This document shows positions 21,288-32,199 of a DNA stretch of 64,000 nucleotides, piece after piece. Each line of letters starts with the position of its first letter. Within the stretch, counting starts at the first letter, position 1. The translations under genes were made by a program, and so were the position numbers. Under the pieces are notes generated by a model. That model was not told the origin of the DNA. It did not search any database and saw nothing but the letters and a program-made list of their open reading frames with translations. The stretch is from NCBI RefSeq assembly GCF_028858725.1, contig NC_084768.1:1037853-1101852 (forward strand). The letters are read 5' to 3'. The stretch comes from Colius striatus. Taxonomy: Eukaryota; Chordata; Aves; Coliiformes; Coliidae.

Positions 21288-24200
21288 ATGGAGAAAGCAG
21301 CAAGCTTCCATTTCTTCTGCCTTCTGCTGGTTGCCAGCACTTTATTTGAGACCACAGAAGCATTTGTCTTCAGTGCCTCTCTAGAGCTGGTCTATTTTAA
21401 CAGCACCAGCAAGACCAGTGTCACCCAGCAGTGCAACTGTGGCGTCTATGGCTCAGGATCTCCTCGCCGTAGCGCCTCGGGGATCGTGGCCATTCCTGCC
21501 TCCGGCAGCCTTCAAGCCTGCGCCCCAGACACCCAGTTCAGCGCCAGCCACCGGCCCTGGATCGCGCTGATCCCAAGCAGCAGCTGCAGCTTTGCTGACA
21601 AAATCCGGGTGGCAGCCAGACGGGGAGCGGCGGCCGTTGTGATCTACAACGCGCAGGGCAAAGGCAACGACGTCTTCCCCATGAAGCATCTCGGTGAGTA
21701 TGCTATGTGGGGTGCTCAGACCTCAGCCTTGCTCTGAGGTTCGGCCCAGGGCTGCCCTGGCAGGCTGTGAGGAAGGAGGAGTCTGTGGATGATCTCTGGC
21801 TTTGGTTGCTCAGTGTCTGGGGAAGTACTGAACGTTAAGGAGCAGCAGCAGAGCAGGGAGAGAGGCAGAGCTGGTGCAGGAAGCGTCCCTAAGCCAACAG
21901 CTGCGTGCCCGGCACCCCTAAGATCCTGCACATTCCACAGTCCCTACTGACCTCACTCCGGACAGGATTGATCATCACTTTAATGCAGTTCAAAGGCACA
22001 CGAAAATGGAAATGGTCCATGTGCTGGGTCTGAAATGATGAGCACGTGTGTCCTCTACGGGAGTGAGGAGTGCTCTGGAGAGAAGACCTTCTGAACATGG
22101 TTCCCATCTGCACCTCCCAGGGAATCAGCCAGAGATGTGAGCTCCACAAGCCCATGGAGATGACACAGTCCATGAGCTCAAGTTGAATCTGCAAATGCTC
22201 GTTAGAGACTTTCCAGTCTGTTCTGTAGCACTTGAACTGGGACATGTATAAGACAAGGGCTTTTATACAACACCTTGGAACTGAGCAGAGATTCCTCTTC
22301 TCCTTTGCAGGTGATGAAAACATCGTAGCCATTACGATTGGCAACCTGACAGGGACAGAGATCTTACACCACATCGAGAGCGGCCTGAGAGTGACCATGG
22401 CTATAAAAGCAGAGAAAACACATCATCTCTCGATGCTCCAATACACCCTCATCATCATCATTGTGGTTTTTCTCATAATAGAAGTGTCAGCCCTGTACAA
22501 CTACATTCGTTATTACTTTCAGAGACGCAGGATTGCGACGGCCCTGTCTGACAGTCAGGTGAGTTTGTGTGCCCTTCCTTGTTACACCCCTGACTTTGTA
22601 TCTTGAGGGCAAAATACTGGTGGAGGCAGGAGCTTGAGCAGGAATTGCACACGTCAGGAATGTACAGCTATGCCATGGGTTTCTTTAAAAAGCTGAGCGT
22701 CTCTTGAGAGCCAGTCAAGCTGTCTCGCAGTCCCAGCGAAGGCCTACGTTTGGTGGCATATCTGCTTAGCTCTGAGTTAAAAGAGAGAAGCCTTTTCCTC
22801 ATGAGCCAGCTAGCTAAACTGTTGACAACCTGCTAGTTCTTCTCTGAATGTGTATTTTCTTCTTACTGCATGGTGGGGCCTGTGTGCAAGAAGGTGGACA
22901 AACAAGGCAGGTGTGGAAGGTGGCTCACTGCCTTCCAGTCAGCACAGAACTGTCAAGTTCACTTCCTCAGGGTATTAACCCTCCTTAACAGTCCAGATGG
23001 CCAGTGATGTTGTCTGTGGCCTTGTTGATGTGTCATCCTGAGTCAAGAACCACACCAGTACGTCCCAAAACTCGGTTTCACGTTGTCTCTAAAGAGCATG
23101 GCCGTGCTTACTCTGCTCATTTGATAACATCTGGGTTCTAAACTTGGTCCCTGCTGGCAGCAGGCACTTGGGAAGGATTCCTAAGCACTCCTAGGGAGGT
23201 GAAGGACTGTATTAACCTGGACTGCTTTCTATTACAGCAACAGCTGCGGGCCATGACTAAGTTGGCCATAGAACATTTCGAGCTGCGCACCATGAAGCAA
23301 GGGGACAAGGTAGGCCTGAGCCCATCAGCACCCAGGCGTTACAGCCCACTCTGCACAGAACCCCCAGCGTTGTCCTTAGCACTGGTGCAGGATGTGCAAG
23401 TCTCTCTGAGCCTGTCCCTGTCTGCTGCAGAGATGGTTCCTCTGTCAGACCAGGCCCTTTCCTGGGGTGCAGGACTGTCCAAGCTGCACGTTCTCCTCAG
23501 CAATCCGGTTGCTTTTAGCTGCTGCTTTGGGCTCGCTGAGGTGAGGGGTCAGCATCGGCCGGCAGGGATGCTTCGAGGCAAACCAGTCTGTCTCATCAGC
23601 TTCCCTGGCGCTTCTTTTTGTGACAAAAGCTGGAGGCAGCAGTTTCTAAACCTCTCCAGAAGTGTCTCAAATAACCCAGTGCTGGTTTGCAGCTGTTCTT
23701 GCCCACCATGGGATGAAACCTTCAGTGGCTCTGCTGAAGTGTGGGCTTGGCTCGGAGTAATCCACACGGTGTGTTTCTGTGCCATTCGATACAGGAGCAG
23801 GCTCAGCTGGCTGTAGCCAGACCCCTTTGCGTGCAGTATGTGTGACTGTAGCTCAGAGGAAGCTCTCCAAGTCTGTTAATGCTGTGAATTCGTTTCACCC
23901 CTTCAGGAGCTGGGACCTGAAGGAGAAATCTGTATTGTGTGTCTTGAGCCCTTCCAGCCGAAGGAAGTCGTGCGTGTCCTGACCTGCAAGTGAGTTTCTT
24001 TCCAACTGTCCCTCAACGCAAAGTGTGGAAGTGAGCATCTTCCTGCTTGTTCCTTCTGCTGTGGGAATTTGAATCAAGCACTGTAAGAATCTGCATCTCT
24101 GTCAAGGAGAGTTTTGCAGAAGAGGAATGGTAGAAACAGACCCTTGGAGTGTGCCTTGATGGCCCGTGTTCATAACTTCCCCTGTGAGGGGGCTGACAAG

Positions 24201-26291
24201 TGGGGTTGGCAGTGCCTCTCCTGGGGATGCCAGGGCTTTTGAAAGGTTTCTTCCTTTGCAGGTGTCTCAGGAGGTTACCTGTAAACTGCAGGTAACTGGC
24301 CAATCGATGCCCATTTCTTGCCAGCTTACAGGTTACTAAGAGGGCTGTGCTCCTGCAAAACCTGTTCAACCATGCTGACTTGGGTAGTTTAGCAGAAAGC
24401 ACTTCTTTTATGCTAAAAAAACCCGAGTCCTGCATCAAGGAAATGTCAAGTTGCACTCCAGACGTTCAACTGGTGCAGCTGGAAGGAGATGCCGCTCCCG
24501 TGGGCTGAACTAGACAGTCTGGGTATCATCCTGGGGTGCAGGATGGGAGCATTGGCTGTGGTGGTCTCTGTACTTGTCTCACAGTTCTGATTACTATTGG
24601 GCAGTGCCTGTCTGCCTTGCTGTTTCTGTTCAGGCTGAGGGAACTGGTAGACAACAGGACCTGAAGGAGTCGTCTTAAATCTGTGCCCTAATTCAGACCC
24701 ACTGTGGCACTAAATGTCTTCACTGAAGCCCATGTTTGCACCTCTAATGGCTGAAGGATATTTGCTTTCTTGAGTCCACAGCCTGCCAAGTATCCACTTG
24801 GAATAAACAGGATAATGTGTGGCAATAGGGTTTATCTTGAGGGCTTAACTCTGTGAGATGATCTTTCGATGCAGCTTTAACAGAAAGAAGTGCTACTTAA
24901 TCATCTGCATCTGCAAGGCAGACGATAACCTTAAAGCTAAGGCTGAGATGTCAATATGTGCAGTAGTCAAATGATCAGCTGGCAACAGATTGTACACAGA
25001 TTTAACAAATAAGAAAGCTTAAGGCTGGTGTAGCAAAGATGATAATGCTGGCTTCTCACACGTTGTATAGAGATCCTAAAAAGCATAACCCAGCTCCAAA
25101 CATTTCAACTGGAATTAGGTAATCCAGGCTAGAAGGAATACACTCTGTTTCTAGGTGGGCCTTCATAGCTGCTCCATCAACAGCTTTCCTGCTCTGAGCC
25201 CTAAGCTGTGGTTCCTTCTCCCCCAGGCACCTCTTCCACCAGCACTGCATTGACGCCTGGCTCGTGGAGCACGCGACATGCCCGCTGTGCAAATGGGACA
25301 TCGTCAACGTGCTGCGTGTTGAGGTGAGGCCGGACCTTTCCTGGTGCAGGTGCCATTGCAGAGCGAGGCTGGTGCGGCAGCCACGGCTGGAGCTATTTCC
25401 TGCTGCTGGGCTGCAGAGCACAGGAGCCAAGCACGGGCGTTGCCGTGTCAGCGGCGAGAGGCTGCAGGACTGGTTGTCGTGTCCCCTTCAGCGAAGCCTG
25501 ATGCTGCCCTGCTCTGAGCTGGGACCATCCAAAGCCTTGGGCAGAAGCCCAGCCCCAACTGATTGTAAGGCCTGGCTGAAGAAGCGCTCGTCACTCTTGT
25601 GCCTGCAGCTGAGGGTGTTTCTCAAGGCTTCAGGCTGACTTTGACAGCTCCCTCTGTCCCTGCCACCAGCCTCTCTTCAGTTCCTAAGGCCCCACAGTCC
25701 TTCAAAAGGGAAAGTGTTAGTGTGGGTGTCTGAGGAATTTCTGATGTGTTGTGGCCAGTGCTGGGGGAAGATGCTGTTGCCGGGGGCTGCCAGTGCCTGG
25801 GCCCGCTCAATATGTGCCAGAGCTTGCCATGGGGAGAGAGAGATGTGCCCTGAGTGGAAGGAAGAAGCTCTTGTCCTGGTACTGGGCAGTACGAGGGAAG
25901 AGCTGGCTCAGGAAAGCAGAAGCTGCACCCGAACTTCCCGCTCTATTAGGCAGCAACAGTTTCCCCCTGAGATGCTGGAGGTTAACAGCAGAGCTTTGTT
26001 CAGCCTCTGTTTATTTCTGTGTCAAAGCTCACTGCAGTCCTTGCAGGCATTGCTCTCCTGGGAAGATGCAGCCTCCTGTGAAGTTGCAACTGAACTGTTT
26101 CCTCTTGTTTCACCAAGGTGGACATAGAAGCGGCCGAGCAAGCCAGAGGATCCAGTGGCACAGAAAATGTCTCCACAGTTGATGAAGTGGGTGACGTTGG
26201 TGGAACTGCACCATCTGAGCAGGCTGCTGTACAAGCAGGAGATGAACACGTGGCGGAGGAAGAGGCACCACGTGGGAGAACTGGATCCTGA
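21288..26291 (+). CDS. RNF128/GRAIL-type PA-TM-RING E3 ubiquitin ligase
   Basis: Six exons join cleanly: 21,288-21,693, 22,311-22,558, 23,238-23,309, 23,907-23,989, 25,227-25,323 and 26,118-26,291. All have AG/GT borders and matched phases, giving 359 residues. Order in the protein: a signal peptide (about 1-25); a lumenal PA domain (about 40-170, with CGVYGSGSP, WIALIPSSSCSFADKI and GAAAVVIYNAQGKGN); one membrane helix (about 180-200); a juxtamembrane ELRTMKQGDKE segment typical of the family; and a RING-H2 domain at 251-291. All eight zinc ligands are present (C251, C254, C269, H271, H274, C277, C288, C291). The acidic tail is short. Proteins of this type sit in endosomal or ER membranes and ubiquitinate membrane partners. 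Intact architecture and frame suggest a working gene. It could equally be named after RNF133 or RNF148, close relatives with roles reported in testis; a tree would be needed to place it. Confidence 0.93.
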
Positions 26292-26412
26292 GGAGGATCC
26301 AACAGCAGCGCGTAGGCCTTCGGCAAGGAGCAGCCTGCTGCCATACATGGGTACCAAACCCTGACAGATTAGTTGTAAATAGTTCCTAATTTATATCCAG
26401 TTAGAATATTTA

Positions 26413-26418
26413 AATAAA
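26413..26418 (+). promoter_or_regulatory. Polyadenylation signal AATAAA
   Basis: AATAAA lies 122 bp after the stop codon of the RNF128-like gene, followed by a T-rich stretch (GCTTTGTTTTGTTGAG). This gives a short, complete 3' UTR. Confidence 0.7.
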
Positions 26419-27237
26419 GCTTTGTTTTGTTGAGTCTCCTTGGAGCACTGTGCAACAGGTCTTTGGGTTGTGTGGAGATGCTTTAGGCTTGAATGGAAGA
26501 TGCTGGAAATGATGTGGCCACGAGTGGTGATGGTTGCTAAATGGATACTAAATGTTTCTAATACTTGACTCTGGTAATATTGCCATGGAGTCACACAGAC
26601 ATTTATGACAGCCTGTTTAGGGTGATGCTGACATCATCTGCCTTGACTAACCCAAATTGCATCCCTGAAAAATAGCAGGTGTTTAGAGGAGTCAGCACAA
26701 GGGTGGAGGGTCAATGACCAGAGACAAATTTCTTCCTTGCATCTACTCTAAATCGCCTCAGCCTGTCTTCACGGGAGCTTCTCATCACCTTCATGCCCTC
26801 CTCTGGCTCGCTCTTAACAGCTGCGTGTCCTTCTTCTGACAGAGGCCCCAGAGCTGGATGCAGAACTGCAGATGGGGTCTCGCCAGAGCAGAGCAGAGCG
26901 GCGCTGATTCTATAACACCATCGAGCTGCCCAGGACTCCCTTTGCACCACCACACACGCCCACTCTCCCTCCCCTGGCCCATTCGTCCTCCAACCGGAGC
27001 TGAAGAGCAGCTGTGAGAGCCTGCTGGGAGCTGGGAACTTGGTGAGGCACATCCCTGCAGCCTGCTTTGGCACACCACGTGGGTCCATCTCATAACCAGC
27101 TGAGAGAATGAAGGGCCAAGGGACAAAAATGCCTCATTAAGCAGGTCCAAAGAACTGCTGCACTTTTGCTCAAACAGAGCCAGGCCACCAGTCGGTCTCT
27201 GGAAATGTTTTGGGGAACACAACACTGATCTTTCCTA
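26419..27237. other. No gene recognised
   Basis: Unique sequence lies between the E3 ligase gene and the retroviral fragment. Overlapping frames on the minus strand have no recognisable content. Confidence 0.5.
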
Positions 27238-27632
27238 CAAGGTGGCAATTAAACCAGAAATTGCTCATTGAACAGACGTTCAGAAGCTGACAGGTGATAT
27301 CCAATGGGCACGAACCACATGTGGTGTCACGAATGAGGCTCTTGCGCCACTAACGCCTTTGCTAAAGGCTCAGCAGAGGCTGACACTGCGCGGGAACTGT
27401 CCCGGCAGCAAATACCAGTGATAGAAAAGACAGGAAACACGACAGTCAATAACTACAGTCACTGATATGATCCTGACTTGTCAGTTAACGTTGCTGTGAT
27501 CAGTCCAAACCAGCATGGAATGGCACTCTTGATGTAATGGGATTCAGGAGCGAGAGACCCATTGAGCATCCTGGAGCGGATGTTTTTGCCATAGAATTTG
27601 CCAAAAACAATCACCACGAGACCAGAGGCTGG
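27238..27632 (+). mobile_element. Retroviral reverse-transcriptase fragment (betaretrovirus-like)
   Basis: This is an inverted, near-identical match to 52,479-52,850, where the RT and connection region of an endogenous retrovirus is readable on the minus strand. Here the sense is plus. Pieces such as KLTGDIQWARTTCG fit the RT region after the active site, and an in-frame stop is present. The match ends abruptly at about 27,632, where sequence homologous to the FOXJ1-like 3' flank begins. It has no LTR and no other retroviral genes. Confidence 0.8.
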
Positions 27633-28171
27633 TTTTTCTCCCTCCATCTTTCCCATGACTAATCTTACAATTGAGCTGTGAAATCCTTGGGGATGTGTCT
27701 GTCTCGGGGAAATCTTGTCCCAGCAGCATGGGGGAGCATCCTCTGCACGGTGACAGGCCTTTGATAAGAGGGATGTCAGAGTGCTCCACTCACTCAGCTG
27801 CTGGCAGAGGCATCCTTGTCTTTGTGCAAATGCTCTCTGTTGACTCAGTAGTAGAGACAGTCGTTTGTCTCTTTGTCCAACTCCTGTTGCAGGAAATAAG
27901 TGGCCATGAAGGTTTCATCAAAGTCCAGGTTGTTCACGCTGGCTTCAGTGAGGAGCTGCTCCTGCTCCTGGCCATCCTGGAGCTGGTGGATGTGGTGCCC
28001 GTGTGCCGTCCGCTCTGGCTCGTGTTCTGCGGGACTGTTTGGTTCTGTGAGCTCCAGAAGTGGAGAGTCACGGTTCGAGATGGTGATGAAGCTGCTTTCT
28101 GAGTCAGAGTCACTGTCCACATTGCTGTTGAAGCTGGTTTTGGTGTCAAAGCCTCCACGTCGGTTGGTGTA
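27633..28171 (-). pseudogene. FOXJ1-like 3' fragment (C-terminus and 3' flank)
   Basis: This is almost identical to 55,662-56,201 of the intact FOXJ1-like gene on the same strand. It retains the last ~110 codons, from FYTNRRGGFDTKT through NNLDFDETFMATYFLQQ to the stop near 27,845, plus about 200 bp of 3' flank. The forkhead domain and everything upstream are missing. At 28,171 the homology stops and a G-rich minisatellite begins. Only a few substitutions separate the two copies (for example VVPVCRPL versus VEPVCHQL read on the other strand), so the duplication is young. It is very unlikely to be expressed as a protein. Confidence 0.9.
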
Positions 28172-28345
28172 GAAGAAGGTGGGTTTTTGTTGGGGTTTTG
28201 AGGGGAAAATTGAGGGTTTGGGGGAGTTCTGAGGGAAAAAATGAGGTTGGGGGCAATTCTGAAGGGAAAGTTGGGGTTTGGGTGGCGTTTTGAGTGGAGA
28301 AATGGATTTTGGGGAACTTCTGTGGCAAAAAGATGTTGCCCCCCG
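28172..28345. repeat. G/T-rich minisatellite
   Basis: A loosely repeated unit of about 35-40 bp is built from TTGGGGTTTTGAGGGG, TTGAGGGTTTGGGGGAGTTCTGAGG and similar. It has many GGG/GGGG runs on the plus strand, and imperfect periodicity marks it as a decayed tandem array. It abuts the FOXJ1-like fragment breakpoint. Confidence 0.7.
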
Positions 28346-28862
28346 GTGGAGCAGCCATCCAGGAGAATCTAATGAGGTGTGACAGTCAATGCTCGTGTGA
28401 TGTGTCAAAAGGCAGCCCAGCAGTCAAAGGAGCGAGGGGAAAACTTGACACAACTCCCCCCCAAATGACAAACAGAAACCCACAGAAAAACCTCTACCAA
28501 TGAAATGGAGAAACTGAACCTGTAACCACCATAAAGAGATGGTCAAGAGTGCATGGAAATGTCAGGAGAGAATTGGAGCTGCAGCAACTGAGAGAGATGT
28601 GACTGAAGGCGCCTGCAGAGCCGGTCTCTGCAGCACCCTCCCCTCTGCTCTCTGCACTGTTTGACAGCCAGCGTGTGTCTGTGGGAAATGTTCCACAACC
28701 AGTGTGTGAGTGTGTGTGCAAAGGTTTGATCCTTGACACTTTGATGATTCCAGAGGCCATCCCAGGGCAGGGGCAGCGCTGTGGCCGCCACCAAGGGAGA
28801 CAGAGAACATTGTGCACTGCTGATGTCACACAGGGGCTGTTCCAGACCCCAGCCGGCATTTG

Positions 28863-28889
28863 TGACCTCACCTGGCCAGGGACTATAAA
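28863..28889 (+). promoter_or_regulatory. TATA promoter with CRE-like site for the AKAP1-like gene
   Basis: TATAAA at 28,884-28,889 is preceded 13 bp upstream by TGACCTCA (28,863-28,870), one base from the CRE consensus. A further TGATGTCA lies near 28,820. A start of transcription around 28,912 would give a noncoding first exon ending at the AAAG|GTAAGG donor at 29,033. That exon would splice to the acceptor CTGCTAG at 29,334, 20 bp before the ATG. CRE next to TATA is a common layout in spermatid-expressed genes. That is family knowledge and is not shown for this gene. Confidence 0.6.
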
Positions 28890-29354
28890 GCCTCCCAGGG
28901 GACAGCCAGAGCCAGTTGGGCTGAGCTGCCCTCGGGAGGACTCAGCTCCTTCTTTGGCTACTTGCCTTCCTACTTTCTTCCAGCCATTTCTCATTTGCTG
29001 CCCACTTCTCCTCAACTCCCGTCCTCTTCCAAAGGTAAGGATGACCTAACATCTCAGGACAGAGAAGAGGATGTAGACAGGGATGACAGGAGAGGCTGCT
29101 CTGCAGCTCCCAGTCCATTTCCATGCTGGGCTCTTCCACCCCCAGAGCCTGGCCAAGGCTATGGGTAGTGTTGCTGTCTGCTAATTCCTCTGTTTGCCCC
29201 AAAATGAGGCTTTGGAAGCTAAAAGCAATGCTTTGGGCCCAAACATGAGGGTGTAGAGCACAGAGCAATAGCTCAAGCAATGCCTGTTCCCTTCCCTGGG
29301 AGTACTTGACCATGCTGTCTGTTTCTCCTGCTAGATCCTGCTGAGCTCTGTGCA

Positions 29355-31967
29355 ATGGCTCTTCGCTTCGCCAGCGTGATCCCCTACGTTGTGCCTGGAG
29401 CGCTGGCACTGCTGGGCTGCTGGTGGCTCTACTCCTACCGCAGAGAGCAGGCCAGAGATGGTGCTGAAGAGGCAGCAGCTGCTGAGGAAGCTCAGCAGAG
29501 AGAAGGGACAGAGGAAGAGTCCTGGCCCCAAGGGGAAGCCTGTGTCCCTCAGGAGCTGCCTTTGTCATCAGCAGAGCAATGCCCAGAGACCGACCTTCGG
29601 GATGTGTCAGCATCAACTGCTGAGCCCAGCACTGCTGAGGGTGACACGGCAGGAGCAGAGACAGGAGGATGTGCAGAGGAGAGTGGGGTCCCCGCTGCTG
29701 TTTCTGTCCCCGTGCAGAGCACAGAGTGTCCCGGCAGCGCTGCAGCCAGCCCCGCACAGGGCTCAGGCTCAGGCGCCGACGCAGAGCAGCGGCTGTCAGC
29801 AGCGCCGGCAGCGCCAGGAGCCGGGCAGGAGCCGAGCAGTGCCCAGAGCGCTCCCGGGGAAGCGGCCACAGGCGCTGAGGAAGCGCAGGAGGAACGAGGG
29901 ATAGAGGAGGAATCCCGGCCCGAAGCAGCAGCCGCCGTCCCTGCTGGCTGTTGTGCCCTCCCGCTTCCTGAGAGCGCAGTGTCCCAGGCAGGGCTGAGGC
30001 TGAGCTGCCAACCCAGCCCCGCGGCCGGCAGCAGCGCCGGCAGCGCCAGCAGCGTGTGCGGGACCCCGCCGGAGCCGAGCCGTGCCCAGAGCGCTGCTGC
30101 GCTGCCGCCATCCCCGCAGGCAGAGCCCCGGGCTGCGAGCGGGGCCGTTGCCGGCTGTGGCACACGCAGCCCCTTCCCCGCCGCTCAGCACACGGCTGCC
30201 AGGAGGTTTGCTGGCGGCTGGATGCCGGCGGGCAGCGAAGTGGAGCCCGCGCCAGGTAAGGGCTGCTCGGCCCCCTTGGGCTCTTTGGCTCTTGGCTCCT
30301 AGATCCTAGATGGTGTGTGCTGGGGAAGGGCTCGCTGTGTGTGAAGGGCTGCTGCTCAACTCGGGCCTCCTGTGGTGGCATTCCCAGAGCTGGGCTGGGT
30401 GGTCCCCAGGCATCAAGGGAAGCTTTCAGTGGGCTCTGTGTGATGGGACTTGACCCTTTCTGACATCCCGGGGAACCTGAGGCAGGAGCATCCCAACAGA
30501 ACGCGGAGCAAGTGCTCAGTGGCATCTCTCTGCAAAAGGATCTCGTCTCCTGGGCTGGTGTGTGGGAGCTGCTTTGTGTGGGCTGTCTGAATGCTGACAT
30601 GGTGCCTTTCTGGCAGGTTTCAGTGCAACTAACATGAACTTGGAGGACACAGACGGTCTCGAGGGGCAGACAGTGAGTCGCCAGAACCGGCGCCGAAAGA
30701 AAAAGTCCCGGCAGTCCAATGTCCTGGTGTGGGAAATAGAGGTGCCCAAGGTAAGCAGCCACTGTCCTGCTCGTGCCTCCTGCCCTGCCCTACACAGCCA
30801 TCTCCTGCTTCTTCCATCTCAGGGCCACCCCAGGGAGATACAGAGCCAGCCAACGAGGGTTTCAGCGTTTAGCTGTTAGGGCTACACCCTGGGATGGTTG
30901 CTGGAGTCCCTTTTCTCCATCACTTTCCACCTTGATCTGTCAGGGTGATGCTTTGAAAGCCTTCAGAAGGCTTTGAGGGTTCACAGTCCCTGAGAGCAGG
31001 GGATGAGTTGTGGTGCTTTCCCCTGTGCAGGAGGGTCACGTTCCCACTGCCTGTCCAAACCCACCCTGCAAATGAGCTGCAGGGACCAGGAAGATGGGCA
31101 AAAGAAGCCCCAGGGCACAGTGGGGTTTGATCTACATTTCCCTCCTTGACTCTTGCTTTCTTGTCTCTCATCAAGGATACAGTCACACAATTGATTGGCA
31201 AACAGGGACAGGTTATTAACAGCTTGAGGAGAGAGTCTGGGGCCACAATTTCTCTCTCAGCGCTCCCTGACATTGATGACTACCAAGTCTGTCAAATCAA
31301 AGGTAAGAGGAATGCCTCCTTGTTCAGGGTCTAGGATGTAGCCTGGGGGCCTTGAATTAGACTAGAAATGGATTCAGTGGCTTGACAAGGCCACGGCTTT
31401 TAGCCAAGTGTTGTGCTCAGGGCTGTTCCAGCTGAGGGATGTGGCAAGTGGCCAGGGCCTGGGCACGTGCAGCCTCTGTTGTAGGGCTGGGAATGCATTT
31501 GAGCAGCTTTGGCTGCTGGAGCTGAACCAGCCCCTTTTGCAAGATCCCTTTGGGCTTGAAGCAGCAGATAGGGGATGCTTTTCAACATCCTAAACTAGAA
31601 AGATGTTGGATCATTTGGGGTTGAGAAGTATCTGCCAGCCAATTGGGTCCCTGCTGAAGGCCAAAGCCGGTGCAAGTGGGGCCTGGGGCTCTGAGCTGCT
31701 CACGGTGCTTGGATATCAGGGTCAATCTGCTCCAACTGAACTGGTTGATGCAGCGCAGGAGGCTTCTGGCAGCTGGGTTCCTTCCCATGGCAGGGCTGGA
31801 GGTGTCCTCAGCCTCCCTGTGCTGCTGACCTTGGCTGGGATTTTTGTCTTCCAGGCCTCTCCCATCAAGTGAACAGAGCGCTGAGCCTGATTGGCGGGAG
31901 GTTCCAGCACCTGTGTCTGGACAACAAACACTGTGCTCGTTTCTGCTGGCAAAAGGTTATGTTCTAG
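29355..31967 (+). CDS. AKAP1-like mitochondrial anchor protein lacking the Tudor domain
   Basis: Coding exons 29,355-30,255, 30,617-30,750, 31,176-31,302 and 31,855-31,967 join in phase to give 424 residues. The N-terminus (MALRFASVIPYVVPG then LALLGCWWLYS) has the pattern of the AKAP1 outer-mitochondrial-membrane anchor. A long Ala/Glu/Ser-rich, partly duplicated linker follows; EEAQQREGTEEESWP and EEAQEERGIEEESRP are internal repeats. Then come a basic RRRKKKSRQ stretch and NVLVWEIEVPK, which matches the entry of the AKAP1 KH domain. The KH loop GKQG is at 353-356, followed by INSLRRESGATISLSALP. AKAP1 is about 900 residues and ends in a Tudor domain; here a stop follows the last KH helix. 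No PKA-binding amphipathic helix is evident to me. It probably tethers RNA at mitochondria or competes with full-length AKAP1. This is a diverged paralogue with introns retained, so not a retrocopy. Confidence 0.9.
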
Positions 31968-32174
31968 AAGGATGTAGGAAGGGGTACAGCATGGGCAGCT
32001 GACCCAGGCTGGCCTGCAGGTGTTGGATCCCATCCTGACATGGTGCCCAGCACATGTGTGCAGTTGTGTTGGGTCCCAGCTGATGAGCAACAGCGTCACT
32101 CACCATCCCTATTGTACATCCCCTTGTGCATTGTTAGAACTGTTTCTCCTGCCCTTGTTCCTTCTTGTTGTTCC

Positions 32175-32180
32175 ATTAAA
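32175..32180 (+). promoter_or_regulatory. Polyadenylation signal ATTAAA
   Basis: The variant signal ATTAAA lies about 210 bp after the AKAP1-like stop codon, followed by T/G-rich sequence (CTTTTGGGTGTTTTCCC about 25 bp on). The assignment is plausible, not proven. Confidence 0.45.
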
Positions 32181-32199
32181 CTGTTCTGACTGCAACCTA

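Noticed and set aside
28942-30762. A 606-codon open frame on the minus strand
   Set aside because: It is antisense to the well-supported AKAP1-like exon 2 and its promoter. The openness follows from GC-rich codon composition on the other strand, and it crosses the AKAP1-like introns without splice logic.
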